From JAAEUE01 sp039180225 (GTDB lineage Bacteria; Pseudomonadota; Alphaproteobacteria; Rhizobiales; CAJQND01), in NCBI GenBank assembly GCA_039180225.1, contig JBCDDQ010000198.1, forward strand, positions 1-8,992: DNA of 8,992 nt. The letters run 5' to 3'. Both the position numbers and the translations under genes were made by a program. Shown here one piece after another: positions 1 through 6,229 of the stretch. The notes beneath the pieces are model-generated. The model was not told the origin of the DNA and made no database searches. It saw only the letters and a list, made by a program, of their open reading frames with translations. Positions within the stretch are counted from its first letter, which is position 1; each line of letters starts with the position of its first letter.

Positions 1-231
1 AACGGCAAAGTGAAAACCGCGGTCCTGAACTTGGATAAGGCCATCGATAAGATGGTATCGGCAGGAAGGCTCTCTGAAAATGACGCCCGTATCTCAAAGG
101 GCCTGTTCAAGATGCTCTCCGGCAACAACCCCAATGGCGAAGTGGTGACCGATTTTCGCATCAAGAACGGCAAGCTCTACTTCGGGCCGTTCAGGCTCCT
201 GAAGCTCGCTCCACTCTTCACGTCAAACTAG
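1..231 (+). CDS. DUF2125-like protein, C-terminal end (partial)
   Basis: The frame is open from the first base and stops with TAG at 229-231, so only the last 76 residues of a longer protein are present; the GTG at 10 is an internal codon, not a start. The visible end has a helical stretch (LDKAIDKMVSAGRLSENDA) and closes with NGKLYFGPFRLLKLAPLF. That closing pattern, an 'xG-x-hydrophobic-GP-hydrophobic' strand followed by a Pro-Leu tail, is what I remember from the C-terminus of DUF2125, a family of exported or envelope-associated alphaproteobacterial proteins of unknown function, often encoded near hisC and metX. The neighbourhood agrees. The gene ends 12 bases from the end of hisC on the other strand. 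The family call rests on the short tail and on context; the function is unknown. Confidence 0.6.
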   Translation, partial: NGKVKTAVLNLDKAIDKMVSAGRLSENDARISKGLFKMLSGNNPNGEVVTDFRIKNGKLYFGPFRLLKLAPLFTSN

Positions 232-243
232 AGCAGTTCTTTG

Positions 244-1362
244 TCATATGGAATCGCTTGACCGGGTTTTCAAAAACTCGGCCAGCGCGGCAACGGTCGC
301 CCGGTTGGCCTCCTCCGTGCCGATCGACATGCGCAAGGCGTTGGGCAAATGGTAGTTCCCCAGCTGGCGCATCACGATGCCTTTTTTCAGCAGAAACGCG
401 TCAGCCGCGGCGGCACCGTGATCGTCATCTTCGGGGAAATGGATGAGGACAAAATTGCCCACACTCTGGGTCACCTTAAGGCCCAGGGCCTCAAGCTCGG
501 ACCGCAGCCAGGGCAGCCACTCATCATTGTGCGCCACGGCCGCCTCGGTGAACTCCACATCGTTGATCGCAGCCACCCCGGCGGCGATCGCCGGTGCGTT
601 CACGTTAAACGGCCCGCGGATCCTGTTGAGCGTATCGGCAATGCCCGGCGCACAATAAGCCCAACCGAGCCTCAAGCCTGCCAAGCCATAAATCTTGGAG
701 AAGGTCCGGGTCATCACCACATTGTCCGCTGTGGCCACCAGCTCAATGCCGGATTCATAGTCGTTCTTGCGCACATACTCCGCATAGGCCGCATCGAGCA
801 CCAGAACGCATGTCTCCGGCAACGCCGCATGCAACCGTTTCACCTCGGCGAACGACACATAGGTCCCGGTGGGGTTGTTGGGGTTGGCCAGAAACACCAT
901 CTTGGTGCGCGCGCTGATCAGCCCGATCATGGCATCGATATCAGCCGTGAAGTCCACTTCCGGCGCAACCATAGGCGTTGCCCCGTTCGAACGGATGGCG
1001 ATGTCGTAAACCAGAAAACCATGCCTGGAATAGATCGCCTCGTCCCCCGGCCCCAGATAACCCTGGGCCAAAAGTGACAAGAGCTCATCAGACCCCGTGC
1101 CGCAAACGATCCGGTCCGGATTGAGACCATAGTGAGCCGCAATGGCATCGCGCAGATCGTATGCCGCGCCATCGGGATAAAGCTCAAGGTTGGCGCCGGC
1201 TGCATGAAACGCCTCAATCGCCTTGGGGCTGGCCCCAAGCGGCGTCTCGTTAGAAGACAGCTTGTAGGTTTTGACGCCCGGCGATGCGGCGCTCCGTCCG
1301 GGCACGTAAATCACAATGTCATCAATTCCAGGCTGTGCGCTTGGGCCCTTTGCCTCGGCCAT
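244..1362 (-). CDS. hisC: Histidinol-phosphate aminotransferase HisC
   Basis: PLP-dependent, fold type I class II aminotransferase that converts imidazole-acetol phosphate and glutamate to histidinol phosphate in histidine synthesis; cytoplasmic dimer. In the 372-residue form the markers run in order: SSNETPLG near 36-43, YPDG near 62, GTGSDELL near 88-95, NPNNPTG at 160-166, D190 and Y193 (LDAAYAEY) for the cofactor ring, K223 in TFSKIYGLAGLR as the Schiff-base lysine, R231 for PLP phosphate, and R344 in NALRMSIG for the substrate carboxylate. Nothing essential is missing. I chose the ATG at 1360-1362 because GAGG lies 6 bases upstream (complement of 1369-1372) and 372 residues fits the family; a longer frame starts at 1431 with no good ribosome site. 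Many alphaproteobacterial HisC enzymes may also transaminate aromatic precursors; that is not decidable here. Divergent from metX. Confidence 0.95.
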   Translation of the reverse strand: MAEAKGPSAQPGIDDIVIYVPGRSAASPGVKTYKLSSNETPLGASPKAIEAFHAAGANLELYPDGAAYDLRDAIAAHYGLNPDRIVCGTGSDELLSLLAQGYLGPGDEAIYSRHGFLVYDIAIRSNGATPMVAPEVDFTADIDAMIGLISARTKMVFLANPNNPTGTYVSFAEVKRLHAALPETCVLVLDAAYAEYVRKNDYESGIELVATADNVVMTRTFSKIYGLAGLRLGWAYCAPGIADTLNRIRGPFNVNAPAIAAGVAAINDVEFTEAAVAHNDEWLPWLRSELEALGLKVTQSVGNFVLIHFPEDDDHGAAAADAFLLKKGIVMRQLGNYHLPNALRMSIGTEEANRATVAALAEFLKTRSSDSI

Positions 1363-1368
1363 GGTGGA

Positions 1369-1372
1369 CCTC
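1369..1372 (-). promoter_or_regulatory. Ribosome binding site deciding the hisC start
   Basis: On the minus strand this reads GAGG, followed by the 6-base spacer TCCACC and ATG. It supports starting hisC at 1362 rather than at the upstream in-frame ATG (1429-1431), whose upstream sequence (GGGGCT directly before ATG) has no properly spaced Shine-Dalgarno core. Confidence 0.65.
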
Positions 1373-1464
1373 GTATACTTGTCTTTGAAGAAACGGGGAT
1401 TGGCTTCTACCAGTCCGCCGAAGCTTTTCATAGCCCCGGCAGGGCCTTGGCTGCAAAGAAAACA

Positions 1465-1495
1465 TTGACACTTGCGCGGTGGCCAATCTAGCTAG
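1465..1495 (+). promoter_or_regulatory. Possible metX promoter with a perfect TTGACA -35 box
   Basis: TTGACA is at 1465-1470. The best -10 candidate at usual spacing is TCTAGC (1487-1492, 16-base spacer), which matches TATAAT at only three of six positions, and it overlaps the palindrome CTAGCTAG (1488-1495). Transcription from here would give a leader of roughly 35-40 bases before metX. The rest of the 175-base hisC/metX gap holds no recognised riboswitch, RNA or terminator. The weak -10 keeps this tentative. Confidence 0.3.
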
Positions 1496-1537
1496 CGCCC
1501 CCGATGCCGGACGAACACGAAAGCCGCTGAGCCTCAG

Positions 1538-2707
1538 ATGCATAAGCCTTCCAAGAGCGACCCGATTGCCGATGCTGGCTCTCTGCCGTGCGACTATGTG
1601 CACTTTGGCGACGACACGCCGCTGAAGCTCGACAGCGGCATGGAACTGGCGCCCCTTACCCTGGCCTATCAGACCTATGGCACGCTCAACGCAAACAAAA
1701 CAAATGCCATCATGGTGTGCCACGCTCTGACCGGCGATCAGTTTTGTGCAGGCACACACCCCATAACCGGCAAGCCGGGATGGTGGGAAATGCTCATCGG
1801 CCCGGGTAAGCCGGTGGACACCGACAAATACTTCGTGATCTGCTCCAATGTGATCGGCGGCTGCATGGGCACCACCGGGCCCACCAGCCTCAACCCGGTG
1901 ACCGACAAACCGTACGGACATGCCCTGCCTGTGGTCACCATCGCCGACATGGTGCGCGCCCAAGTGATGCTGATCGACCACTTGGAGATCCCCGATCTGT
2001 TTTGCGTCATGGGCGGCTCCATGGGCGGCATGCAGGTTCTGGACTGGGCGGCGAAATATACCGACCGGGTGTTTTCCGCCATGCCCATTGCCACGGCCAC
2101 AAAGCACTCCGCTCAGAACATTGCGTTCCATGAAGTGGGGCGCCAGGCCGTGTTGGCGGACCCCAATTGGCACGGCGGTGATTACACCGAACACCAGACC
2201 AGCCCCCACAAGGGATTGGCTGTGGCCCGCATGGCCGCCCACATCACCTACCTCTCCGAAGCTGCCCTGCACCGCAAGTTCGGGCGCAACCTGCAAGACC
2301 GGGATGCAGTGACGTTTGGCTTTGATGCCGACTTTCAGGTGGAAAGCTATCTCAGATATCAGGGATCAACCTTCGTCGACCGGTTCGATGCCAACAGCTA
2401 CCTCTACCTCACCCGCGCCATGGACTATTTCGATTTGGCAGCAGATTTCGGGGGCCAGACCATAAATGCCTTTGCCGAAACCAAGACCCGGTTCTGCATC
2501 GTCTCCTTCACGTCCGACTGGCTGTTCCCCACGTCGGAGAACCGTCAGATCGTGCGCGCCCTCAACGGGGCGGCGGCCGATGTCAGCTTCGTAGAGATCG
2601 AAACCGACAAGGGCCATGACAGCTTTCTCCTGGATGTGCCGGAATTGTTTGAGACGGTCACCGGCTTCCTGAATTCGGCGGCCCGTCAAAGAGGCTTAAC
2701 GGGCTAG
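1538..2707 (+). CDS. metX: Homoserine O-acetyltransferase MetX
   Basis: Alpha/beta-hydrolase-fold acyltransferase (389 residues, normal length) that activates homoserine with an acyl-CoA, the first committed step of methionine synthesis. Visible are the oxyanion-side motif CHALTGD (61-67), the nucleophile elbow GGSMGGMQ with S161, the acid D327 in TSDWLFP, and H360 in DKGHDSF. The triad is complete. Two residues after the acid is L329; from memory, succinyl-CoA-using MetX enzymes carry Arg at that point, so Leu favours acetyl-CoA. This is an inference, not a measured specificity. The ATG at 1538 has no strong Shine-Dalgarno sequence (GCTGAGCCTCAG precedes it), but the N-terminus has family length. 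metW follows after 4 bases, an arrangement usual in proteobacteria, so the two are surely cotranscribed. Divergent from hisC. Confidence 0.94.
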   Translation: MHKPSKSDPIADAGSLPCDYVHFGDDTPLKLDSGMELAPLTLAYQTYGTLNANKTNAIMVCHALTGDQFCAGTHPITGKPGWWEMLIGPGKPVDTDKYFVICSNVIGGCMGTTGPTSLNPVTDKPYGHALPVVTIADMVRAQVMLIDHLEIPDLFCVMGGSMGGMQVLDWAAKYTDRVFSAMPIATATKHSAQNIAFHEVGRQAVLADPNWHGGDYTEHQTSPHKGLAVARMAAHITYLSEAALHRKFGRNLQDRDAVTFGFDADFQVESYLRYQGSTFVDRFDANSYLYLTRAMDYFDLAADFGGQTINAFAETKTRFCIVSFTSDWLFPTSENRQIVRALNGAAADVSFVEIETDKGHDSFLLDVPELFETVTGFLNSAARQRGLTG

Positions 2708-2711
2708 CGCC

Positions 2712-3347
2712 ATGGACGATCTTTCGCAACTCACGCCCAAGCCACCGCGCGATCGCAGCGATCTGCAGCTCATCTGCAACATGGTCGCCGAGGGCTCCAA
2801 AGTTCTGGATGTGGGCTGCGGCGACGGCAGTCTTTTAAAGATGCTGGCCGACCGCAAGAATGTGGCCGCACGGGGTGTTGAGTTGAGCCAGGCAGGCGTG
2901 AACCGATGTGTGGCGCAAGGGCTGTCAGTTGTCCAAGGAGACGCAGACACAGACCTTGAGACCTATCCGAACAAAAGCTTCGATTACGTGATCATGAGCC
3001 ACACCATCCAGGCAACGGACAGGCCCAAGACCGTGCTGAGCGAAATGCTGCGCATTGGCCGTCACGCCATCGTGTCTTTCCCAAACTTCGCTCACTGGCT
3101 CGTGCGCTATCAGATTGCACTGAAAGGCCATATGCCGCTGAGCGAAAACCTGCCCATCCCCTGGTATGAGACACCGAACGTGCATTTTTGCTCCATCAAG
3201 GATTTTCGCGGGCTCGCTGACGAGGTCGGCGCAACGGTGGAACAGGAAATCGCTTTTGACGGCGAGGGCCGGCAGCTGGCGGGATGGCGCGGCGGAACTC
3301 TGGCCAATCTTATGGCCGAACGCGCCGTTTTTCTGTTGTCGAAATAG
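2712..3347 (+). CDS. metW: Methionine biosynthesis protein MetW
   Basis: MetW family protein (211 residues), a small class I SAM-methyltransferase-like fold. The SAM-binding loop is VLDVGCGDGSLL (31-42), followed by RGVELS (54-59). The family signature QGDADTDL (75-82), then FDYVIMSHTIQAT (90-102), EMLRIG (111-116), VSFPNFAHW (121-129) and WYETPNVHFC (151-160), is all present, so the identification is secure. The stop of metX and this ATG are 4 bases apart, and no good Shine-Dalgarno lies close to the start, so translation may be coupled to metX. MetW genes accompany metX in many proteobacteria; I recall work in Pseudomonas describing MetW as a partner that raises MetX activity, but its chemistry is not well settled. 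The last 38 bases overlap the end of the opposite-strand methyltransferase. Confidence 0.94.
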   Translation: MDDLSQLTPKPPRDRSDLQLICNMVAEGSKVLDVGCGDGSLLKMLADRKNVAARGVELSQAGVNRCVAQGLSVVQGDADTDLETYPNKSFDYVIMSHTIQATDRPKTVLSEMLRIGRHAIVSFPNFAHWLVRYQIALKGHMPLSENLPIPWYETPNVHFCSIKDFRGLADEVGATVEQEIAFDGEGRQLAGWRGGTLANLMAERAVFLLSK

Positions 3348-4065
3348 CGTTACCCGCCGCCTCGGGCGCATGGGCGAGCTCCGGCACCAGCTGTTTCGGC
3401 CGCTCCCGCCGGACCGCGGCAAACACCTGCTTTTGCGCATCCACAATGATGACACCGGACATCATCATTCCGGTCATGAGGCCAAACCGCTCCCAGGCGG
3501 GGGCAGACCGCATGACAAAGGCGCGCTCGATGGGCGGCACGAAGAGTGCATGGGCCCAGCCTCCCGGATTGAACATGGAGTCGCGCAAAAGCTGAGTGAA
3601 CTGGCCGCGGGAGAACGGACGGCCATGGCCGAACGGGGTGGAATCGAACCGGGCCCACATGCCTTTACGGTTGGGCACCACAAACACGCAGTGGCCTTGC
3701 GGGCTCATCACCCGCCAAAGCTCACGCAACATGGCCCTGCGGCTCTCCGTGAGCTCAAGGCTGTGCACAACCAGAGCAAGGTCGATGGAGCTGTCTTCCA
3801 AGGGCAACTCGGTTTCATCCGCCAGACAGGTGGCGCTAGGACCTCCCGGCGGCCAATGCGTCACCCCCTGCCAAGCCGGCATAAACCCCAGCACGCTCTC
3901 CGCTTCGGCCCGCCAGGGATCCAAATAAGGTACAGCATAGCCGAGGCCCATAATGCGCAGGCCCTTGTGAACAGGAACTCGGGCGCGAATCCTGTGCGTG
4001 ATCAGCCGCCGGGTCATATGGCCAAGCGGGCGCGAATAGAAATCCTTCAGATCAACCACATCCAT
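3310..4065 (-). CDS. Class I SAM-dependent methyltransferase, substrate unknown
   Basis: 251-residue protein of the Methyltransf_11-like type. Motif I is LRIMGLGYAVPYL (36-48): the glycine loop is relaxed to GLGYAVP instead of G-x-G-x-G. A post-motif acidic patch with D/E follows in LADETELPLEDSSIDLALVVHSLEL (81-105, split here as positions), then LRELWRVMSPQGHCVFVVP (113-131), the usual strand-turn-strand of motif III. A loop rich in Phe, Gly and Arg (FGHGRPFSRGQF, 145-156) and a Met-rich hydrophobic segment (197-208) come next. The C-terminal tail from about 220 is charged and probably disordered; it is read from DNA that also encodes the end of metW. The ATG at 4063-4065 is the first in the frame, with a weak ribosome site. 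Divergent from gloB, a pairing I associate with alphaproteobacteria. The substrate cannot be named. Confidence 0.85.
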   Translation of the reverse strand: MDVVDLKDFYSRPLGHMTRRLITHRIRARVPVHKGLRIMGLGYAVPYLDPWRAEAESVLGFMPAWQGVTHWPPGGPSATCLADETELPLEDSSIDLALVVHSLELTESRRAMLRELWRVMSPQGHCVFVVPNRKGMWARFDSTPFGHGRPFSRGQFTQLLRDSMFNPGGWAHALFVPPIERAFVMRSAPAWERFGLMTGMMMSGVIIVDAQKQVFAAVRRERPKQLVPELAHAPEAAGNAISTTEKRRVRP

Positions 4066-4135
4066 GTCCGCAATGTAGCATAAGCTCTGGACCGCAACAG
4101 GGCTCGCGTGCCATCAATCGGCAAGAATTGCTAAC

Positions 4136-4139
4136 GGAG
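4136..4139 (+). promoter_or_regulatory. Ribosome binding site deciding the gloB start
   Basis: GGAG is followed by the 6-base spacer CGCCCC and ATG at 4146. It sits inside the longer frame that opens with TTG at 4128, which argues that the TTG is not the start. The preceding 80-base gap to the divergent methyltransferase (4066-4145) must carry promoters for both genes, but I see no convincing -35/-10 pair. Confidence 0.65.
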
Positions 4140-4145
4140 CGCCCC

Positions 4146-4874
4146 ATGGCCAAATTGCAGGTTCACCAGTTTCCCGCCCTGAGCGACAATTACGGTTTTC
4201 TCATTCACGACGCCGAAAAAGGCGTGACCGCCAGCATTGATGCGCCGGAAGAAGGTGCCGTGCGGCAGGCCCTCGCCGACACGGGCTGGGCCCTCACCCA
4301 CGTTCTCACCACGCACCATCATGCCGATCACACTCAGGCGAATGTGCCCTTGAAAGCCTCAACTGGCTGCATGATCGTCGGGCCAAGGCCGGAAGCCTCC
4401 AAAATTCCGGGTATTGATGTGGAGGTCGGCGAAGGGGACACTTTCGATTTCGGGGGGCACATTGCCACGGTTTACGAAACCCCGGGACACACTCTGGGTC
4501 ACATCGTCTATCATTTCGCCGATGACGGCATCTGCTTTGCCGGCGACACTCTCTTCCCGCTGGGCTGTGGGCGGGTGTTTGAAGGCACCATGGATCAGAT
4601 GTGGTCCTCCATGGAGAAAATGGCTGCCCTGCCGCCGGCGACCTCTGTCTATTCGGCTCACGAGTACACCCAAGCCAATGCAGCGTTTGCGGTCACCGCT
4701 GAGCCGGACAATGCGGCCCTGAGGGCCCGTGCCGCGGAAATTGATGCCCTGCGCGCCGATGGGAAGCCGACTGTGCCCACCACCATTGCCCTGGAGCTGG
4801 AGACCAATCCGTTCCTGCGCGCAGGAAGCGCAGCGCGCTTCGCACAGGTGCGCACGGCGAAGGACAATTTTTAG
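4146..4874 (+). CDS. gloB: Hydroxyacylglutathione hydrolase GloB (glyoxalase II)
   Basis: Metallo-beta-lactamase-fold thioesterase that hydrolyses S-lactoylglutathione to lactate and glutathione, the second step of methylglyoxal detoxification in the cytoplasm. In the 242-residue form the two-metal site is complete: H57, H59, D61 and H62 in THHHADH, H115 in TPGHT, bridging D134 in AGDTLF, and H172 in AHEY. The glutathione-side motifs GCGRVFEGT (140-148) and NPFLR (221-225) are present, as is the C-terminal helical domain, so this is a full-length GloB rather than a generic metallo-hydrolase. A small oddity is TQAN (63-66) after the metal motif, where many homologues have a glycine-containing x-GGN or EGN. 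ATG at 4146 was chosen for its GGAG site. The cupin gene follows after 6 bases, so they probably form a two-gene operon. Confidence 0.94.
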   Translation: MAKLQVHQFPALSDNYGFLIHDAEKGVTASIDAPEEGAVRQALADTGWALTHVLTTHHHADHTQANVPLKASTGCMIVGPRPEASKIPGIDVEVGEGDTFDFGGHIATVYETPGHTLGHIVYHFADDGICFAGDTLFPLGCGRVFEGTMDQMWSSMEKMAALPPATSVYSAHEYTQANAAFAVTAEPDNAALRARAAEIDALRADGKPTVPTTIALELETNPFLRAGSAARFAQVRTAKDNF

Positions 4875-4880
4875 AAGATC

Positions 4881-5312
4881 ATGGCGCAGACGGCCGACGA
4901 GATCATCGCTCTCTTGGATCTTCAGCCCCATCCGGAAGGGGGACACTTCCGCGAGACCTGGCGGGCGGAGGCGGCAGACGGAGGGCGGGCGGCCGGCACG
5001 GCCATCTACTTTTTGCTCAAAGCCGGCGAGGTCAGCCACTGGCACCGGGTGGATGCAGCAGAGATTTGGCATTGGTATGCCGGCGCATCTCTGGAGCTCG
5101 GCATATCATCTGGGAATGACGGGAAGATCCGGACCCAAACTCTGGGCCCGGCGCTGGACAAGGGACACCTGCCGCAGGCGATCGTGCCACCAGGGGCCTG
5201 GCAGTCGGCCCGCAGCCTGGGCGATTGGACTCTGGTGGGCTGCACGGTCTCGCCCGGTTTTGAGTTTGAAGGCTTCGAGCTCGCCCCGGCCGGCTGGCAC
5301 CCGGCGGGATAG
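4881..5312 (+). CDS. DUF985 family cupin
   Basis: 143-residue single-domain cupin of the DUF985 (Cupin_5) family, a jelly-roll fold with unknown reaction. Markers in order: LDLQPHPEGGHFRETW (12-27), the TAIYFLL strand (40-46), the core SHWHRVDAAEIWHWYAG (52-68) holding the candidate ligand residues H53, H55, E61 and H64, then VPPGAWQSAR (102-111) and VSPGFEFEGFELA (123-135). Length matches the family, which is nearly all cupin. The start is 6 bases after the gloB stop, with only a weak AGAAG upstream, so coupling with gloB is likely. The pairing suggests, but does not show, a role in handling a small metabolite or sugar derivative. The stop codon overlaps a hairpin (5311-5325). Confidence 0.9.
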   Translation: MAQTADEIIALLDLQPHPEGGHFRETWRAEAADGGRAAGTAIYFLLKAGEVSHWHRVDAAEIWHWYAGASLELGISSGNDGKIRTQTLGPALDKGHLPQAIVPPGAWQSARSLGDWTLVGCTVSPGFEFEGFELAPAGWHPAG

Positions 5313-5334
5313 GGGCAAGGCCCCTGCTTTTCGC
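5311..5334 (+). terminator. Possible intrinsic terminator after the gloB-cupin pair
   Basis: AGGGGC (5311-5316) and GCCCCT (5320-5325) form a perfect 6-bp stem with a 3-base loop AAG, followed by GCTTTTCGC. The stem begins inside the cupin stop codon. The T run is only four long and starts after GC, so termination may be partial. Confidence 0.4.
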
Positions 5335-5347
5335 AAGGGTTTAGGCT

Positions 5348-5385
5348 TGCCTGCCCGTCATGCCCACCCCAGGCAGGCATGACGG
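5348..5385. repeat. Intergenic palindrome, probable dispersed repeat
   Basis: CCGTCATGCC (5355-5364) and GGCATGACGG (5376-5385) are perfect 10-base inverted arms with an 11-base loop. A second, mutually exclusive pairing exists: TGCCTGCC (5348-5355) with GGCAGGCA (5372-5379). It lies between two convergent genes, 35 bases after the cupin stop and 37 bases before the phaB stop. The CCGTCATGCC...GGCATGACGG style resembles short palindromic intergenic repeats common in alphaproteobacterial genomes (established in general, not checked for this genome). It could also terminate or protect the 3' ends of both transcripts; there is no T run on either side. Confidence 0.6.
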
Positions 5386-5422
5386 AGAATGTAGACCGTA
5401 AATGGCCGCGGCAGACCTGCGA

Positions 5423-6148
5423 TCAGTCCATCAACTGGCCGCCATTGGCGCTGATGGTTGACCCGGTGATAAAACCGGCATCATCGGATGCCAGGAACAC
5501 GACGCAACGCGCAATCTCTGACGGCTCCCCAAGGCGACCCGTGGGGATCTGCGGCAGAATGGCTTTCTCCAGAACGTCCTGAGGGACGGCCAGCACCATC
5601 TCCGTGCCGATATAACCCGGACAGATCGCATTCACGGTGATGCCCTTGCGGGCGCCTTCCTGGGCCAGAGCTTTCGTGAAGCCGAGATCGCCGGCCTTGG
5701 CGGCCGAATAGTTGGCTTGCCCCATCTGACCCTTCTGGCCGTTGATGGATGAGATGTTGATCACCCGGCCAAAGCCACGGTCACGCATGCCTTCCCAAAC
5801 CGGGCGGGTCATGTTGAACAGTGAGTTTAGATTGGTGTTGATCACCGCATACCACTGATCGGCCGTCATCTTGTGAAACATGCCGTCTTTGGTGATGCCC
5901 GCATTGTTCACCAAAACCTCAATCGGCCCAAGATCCGCTTCCACTTGCGCGATGCCGGCGGTGCAAGCGTCGAAGTCCCCCACATCCCATTTGTAGACGG
6001 GAATACCGGTCTCTTCTTTGAAGGCGTTCGCCTTCTCATCATTGCCGGCATAGCTTGCAGCCACCGTGTATCCGGCCTCTTTCAGCGCAACCGAAATCGC
6101 GCCGCCAATGCCACGGGTGCCGCCCGTGACCAAAGCAACTCTAGACAT
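5423..6148 (-). CDS. phaB: Acetoacetyl-CoA reductase PhaB
   Basis: Short-chain dehydrogenase/reductase that reduces acetoacetyl-CoA with NADPH to (R)-3-hydroxybutyryl-CoA, the monomer for polyhydroxybutyrate. In the 241-residue form: TGGTRGIG (8-15) for the dinucleotide, NNAG (81-84), catalytic S134 in NISSINGQ, Y147 and K151 in NYSAAKAG, and the family-typical GQKGQMGQ (137-144) between them, whose last Gln lines up with a substrate-contact residue of the Cupriavidus enzyme. PGYIGTEM (177-184) and SANGGQLMD at the end complete the fold. The length equals the usual PhaB. The ATG at 6146-6148 has AGAGGG 8 bases upstream (complement of 6157-6162); the frame also reaches an ATG at 6196, giving 16 extra residues unlike the family. 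Downstream of phaA in the same direction, 81 bases apart. Confidence 0.95.
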   Translation of the reverse strand: MSRVALVTGGTRGIGGAISVALKEAGYTVAASYAGNDEKANAFKEETGIPVYKWDVGDFDACTAGIAQVEADLGPIEVLVNNAGITKDGMFHKMTADQWYAVINTNLNSLFNMTRPVWEGMRDRGFGRVINISSINGQKGQMGQANYSAAKAGDLGFTKALAQEGARKGITVNAICPGYIGTEMVLAVPQDVLEKAILPQIPTGRLGEPSEIARCVVFLASDDAGFITGSTISANGGQLMD

Positions 6149-6156
6149 TCTTAAAT

Positions 6157-6162
6157 CCCTCT
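6157..6162 (-). promoter_or_regulatory. Ribosome binding site deciding the phaB start
   Basis: On the minus strand this reads AGAGGG, followed by the 8-base spacer ATTTAAGA and ATG at 6148. It favours the 241-residue PhaB over the longer frame beginning at 6196. Confidence 0.65.
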
Positions 6163-6175
6163 TGTCTGCCGGCCA

Positions 6176-6189
6176 GGGCCCGAAGGCCC
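6176..6189 (-). other. cUUCGg tetraloop hairpin between phaA and phaB
   Basis: On the minus (coding) strand the mRNA reads GGGCC-UUCG-GGCCC: a 5-bp all-GC stem closed by C-G around UUCG, the exceptionally stable tetraloop, extendable by one G-U pair. There is no T run after it, so it is not an intrinsic terminator. It sits in the 81-base phaA-phaB gap, 13 bases upstream of the phaB ribosome site, and could protect the phaA 3' end or mark a processing point. This role is inferred. Confidence 0.55.
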
Positions 6190-6229
6190 CTCTCACTCCC
6201 GGCGCGTTTAAACTTCAACTTGGCTGGCG

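Noticed and set aside
349..1077. 242-residue plus-strand frame opposite hisC
   Set aside because: Shadow of hisC with biased composition and no recognisable domain.
1372..1377. TATACG as a -10 box for hisC
   Set aside because: It directly abuts the ribosome site, so a transcript starting from it would lack the Shine-Dalgarno sequence.
1363..1431. N-terminal extension of hisC (23 residues from ATG 1429-1431)
   Set aside because: No properly spaced ribosome site, longer than the family, and the internal ATG has GAGG at 6 bases.
1432..1537. SAM-II or other SAM-responsive riboswitch upstream of metX
   Set aside because: The place is typical for SAM-II in alphaproteobacteria, but the conserved GTGATTTG-like start and the GCTAAA-type pseudoknot strand are absent, and I could not build the paired elements.
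1322..2296. 324-residue minus-strand frame opposite metX
   Set aside because: Low-complexity His/Gly/Arg composition typical of the antisense of a high-GC gene, no family features, fully covered by metX and the hisC upstream region.
3166..4083. 305-residue plus-strand frame opposite the methyltransferase
   Set aside because: Runs across the end of metW and the antisense of a better-supported methyltransferase; His/Arg/Pro-rich with no motifs.
4128..4145. TTG start giving gloB six more residues
   Set aside because: The GGAG site for ATG 4146 lies inside this stretch, and the protein fits the family from MAKLQVHQF.
4359..5072. 237-residue minus-strand frame opposite gloB and the cupin
   Set aside because: Spans two well-supported genes on the other strand; no motif and no ribosome site.
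6149..6196. N-terminal extension of phaB (16 residues)
   Set aside because: It covers the UUCG hairpin and the AGAGGG ribosome site; PhaB proteins start directly at the Rossmann strand.
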